Positions 62,660 to 64,000 of a stretch of 64,000 nucleotides of DNA are shown here, in pieces. Under the pieces are notes generated by a model that searched no databases, had not been told where the DNA came from, and saw nothing but the letters and a program-made list of their open reading frames with translations. Made by a program: the position numbers and the translations under genes. Position 1 is the first letter of the stretch. Each line of letters starts with the position of its first letter. This stretch comes from Pseudarthrobacter enclensis (lineage in GTDB: Bacteria > Actinomycetota > Actinomycetes > Actinomycetales > Micrococcaceae): positions 20,751 through 84,750 of the forward strand of contig NZ_JAUSRE010000023.1 of the NCBI RefSeq assembly GCF_030811655.1, read 5' to 3'.

Positions 62660-63571
62660 GTGAGCGCCGCCGACACTGCCCCGGTCGATGACCAGACACG
62701 TGAATCCGCAAGACTGCTGAAGCGAGTACCTGGGCGGGCGCGGCCTCAGAAGGAGGCCCTCCGGGAGTTCGAGGAGGGTGTCGCCCAGTTGCGTCAGCAT
62801 TACGACCCGGTATTCTGGCCGCTCTTCGTCCCGGAAGCCAAGAACATGTTTCGCTGGCGCGTCGAGTTGGAGTGCGGATGTAAGCACGAGGTCTACACGC
62901 ACGGAGAGGACAAGTATCCGGACGATCGCCGCTTCCCCGACCTCATCAGTCAGTGCAGGCTTCCCTCCGGGGAGTTCTGGTGTACGACTGACCACGGACC
63001 TGCTCAGAAGCCGTATCGGGACATCGTCGAGTGGGTCGATCGCAAGGTCACGGAGTTCCCGGCGGACCCTGTGGAGCCGGAATACGACTGGATGGACGCC
63101 GAGGACTGGGCGAAGATCCGGAAACCCAAGCCACACTCGTCGGCGTTCTGGCGGGTCAAGCTCTCCTGCGGGCACTATGAGCAAGTCTGCACTGATGTGG
63201 ATTGGAAGCCCGAGGACGGGCCCAAGCTGGTGTCCGAGGAGCGCATCGTGGAAATCCGCCGTGATTTCGAGGAAAGCTGGGCGGCAGCGGATAACCCTGG
63301 ATGGCCTGAAAAGGGTTTCGAGCGAGACCACATCCGGAAGATGATCGATCTGCGCTGGCCGCGCCCCGAGCCCGAGAGGGACTGCTTCACGTGTACGCAG
63401 GTGCGGCGGATCACTGGCTATCAGCGGATCGGCTGGCTCGTTACGAGGACGAGGCCGGCACCGCGTCCGTCGACGAACCTCGATCGGGAGAAGATCGAGG
63501 CTCGACTCGCCGCGGCTGAGGCTGAAGTCCAGCGGCTGCGCAAGCAACTCGACAACCCAGGCAACGCTTGA
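62660..63571 (+). CDS. Hypothetical protein with paired cysteines and C-terminal coiled coil (303 aa)
   Basis: A GTG-initiated protein of 303 residues with no recognised family. Two similar modules are visible: FRWRVELECGCKHEVYTHGEDKYPD and FWRVKLSCGHYEQVCTDVDWKPED, each with a short Cys/His knuckle, which suggests internal duplication. Another pair, DCFTCTQVRRI, follows, then a basic stretch and a coiled coil (REKIEARLAAAEAEVQRLRKQL). Codon bias is actinobacterial. Metal or zinc-stabilised small domains are likely; function unknown. Confidence 0.75.
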   Translation: MSAADTAPVDDQTRESARLLKRVPGRARPQKEALREFEEGVAQLRQHYDPVFWPLFVPEAKNMFRWRVELECGCKHEVYTHGEDKYPDDRRFPDLISQCRLPSGEFWCTTDHGPAQKPYRDIVEWVDRKVTEFPADPVEPEYDWMDAEDWAKIRKPKPHSSAFWRVKLSCGHYEQVCTDVDWKPEDGPKLVSEERIVEIRRDFEESWAAADNPGWPEKGFERDHIRKMIDLRWPRPEPERDCFTCTQVRRITGYQRIGWLVTRTRPAPRPSTNLDREKIEARLAAAEAEVQRLRKQLDNPGNA

Positions 63572-63743
63572 ATTCACAACGACGCGATCTTGACTTCGTA
63601 TTTTGGGAAGGGTCGCAAGACCTACACCCCCGATGGGAACGGGAAGCGGACCAAGGACGCCTATGACGAGTTCAGCGTTCGGCAGTTCATCGCGTTCACA
63701 TCAGGGGATGTTCTATGAGTATTCGTAGGGCTATCCTCGGCAG

Positions 63744-63959
63744 ATGAACCAACATGCAGTACCGGCCGAACCAGGCCAATACATATTTGCGTTCAGCCTC
63801 GGCCGAGGGTGGCTTCGGATAGCTGGGACGTGTGCAGTTGCTGCGATGGCTATGGCCGTCGTGGCAAACGCAACGGAGCCGTTCCGAGCCCCCTTGGGAA
63901 TCGCGCTAGGTGTACTGTCCCGGCAGGTTGGTGACACGGGGACGGATTTGACGCAATAA
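63744..63959 (+). CDS. Hypothetical small membrane protein (71 aa)
   Basis: A 71-residue frame with one hydrophobic segment (IAGTCAVAAMAMAVVANA). The ribosome-binding site is weak and the family unknown. Between 63572 and 63743 a short frame GRKTYTPDGNGKRTKDAYDE looks like the tail of a lost gene. The last 40 bases of the window (after 63959) begin a sequence related to one near 53280, perhaps an IS end. Confidence 0.35.
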   Translation: MNQHAVPAEPGQYIFAFSLGRGWLRIAGTCAVAAMAMAVVANATEPFRAPLGIALGVLSRQVGDTGTDLTQ

Positions 63960-64000
63960 GAGGACCTCCGGGTGTTGTGTGGTGCTTGTCGAGAGCGAAA

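Overview
The window is high-GC actinobacterial DNA and looks like Arthrobacter/Pseudarthrobacter-type Micrococcaceae. The evidence is strong GC third-position bias, GTG and TTG starts, 4-base ATGA/GTGA gene overlaps, an ergothioneine (egt) operon and a DsbA-like protein of the mycothiol-associated type. It reads as a heavy-metal (mercury-centred) and low-molecular-weight-thiol island that grades into a decaying accessory region with insertion-sequence relics.

Left part (1-13.7 kb): a mercuric reductase that runs off the left edge; an HMA-like protein divergent from a MerR regulator; a second MerR regulator divergent from a CxxC metallochaperone and a P1B-type ATPase with an unusual YPC motif; a DUF318-type permease carrying three YHS domains; a 48-residue metallothionein-like protein; a TauE/SafE permease with a Cys-rich loop; two small MerT/MerF-like CC membrane proteins; and an FMN reductase. 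Ten near-palindromic MerR-type operators (TTGACY, about 19 bp, then the -10 position) are scattered from 1.4 to 44.9 kb and appear to tie these units into one regulon.

Middle (13.7-31 kb): a cysteine hydrolase, a GH15 glucoamylase/trehalase, a TVP38-type membrane protein, a CDP-alcohol phosphatidyltransferase, a MerA-like flavoprotein divergent from a methyltransferase, a radical SAM protein coupled to a YnjBCD-type ABC transporter, then a minus-strand operon of a complete merA, a second flavoprotein, a haloacid dehalogenase and an alpha/beta hydrolase.

Thiol block (30.6-47.4 kb): DUF427 proteins, a class V PLP enzyme (possible EgtE-like), a DsbA-like oxidoreductase, a CoA-disulfide-reductase-like enzyme, a Crp/Fnr regulator, two paralogous AhpD-like proteins that flank egtABCD, and a monooxygenase-like protein, AhpD-like protein and thioredoxin set behind another MerR-type operator. 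The genes together suggest metal capture, transport and reduction coupled to thiol redox repair.

Right part (47.4-64 kb): lower coding density, with at least five broken genes (a DUF2269-like protein, an Fbp-type binding protein, an amino-acid permease with an in-frame amber codon, a DUF7793-like gene and a thioredoxin-like DF-family gene), an IS110-family transposase, possible IS21-type ends, a (CAACGG)8 tract, and a few intact genes: a secreted protein, nitronate monooxygenase, NTF2-like protein, berberine-bridge-type FAD oxidase, SRPBCC-like protein and a 303-aa protein of unknown role. No rRNA, tRNA or CRISPR array was recognised. All functional calls come from reading translated motifs, without database searches.
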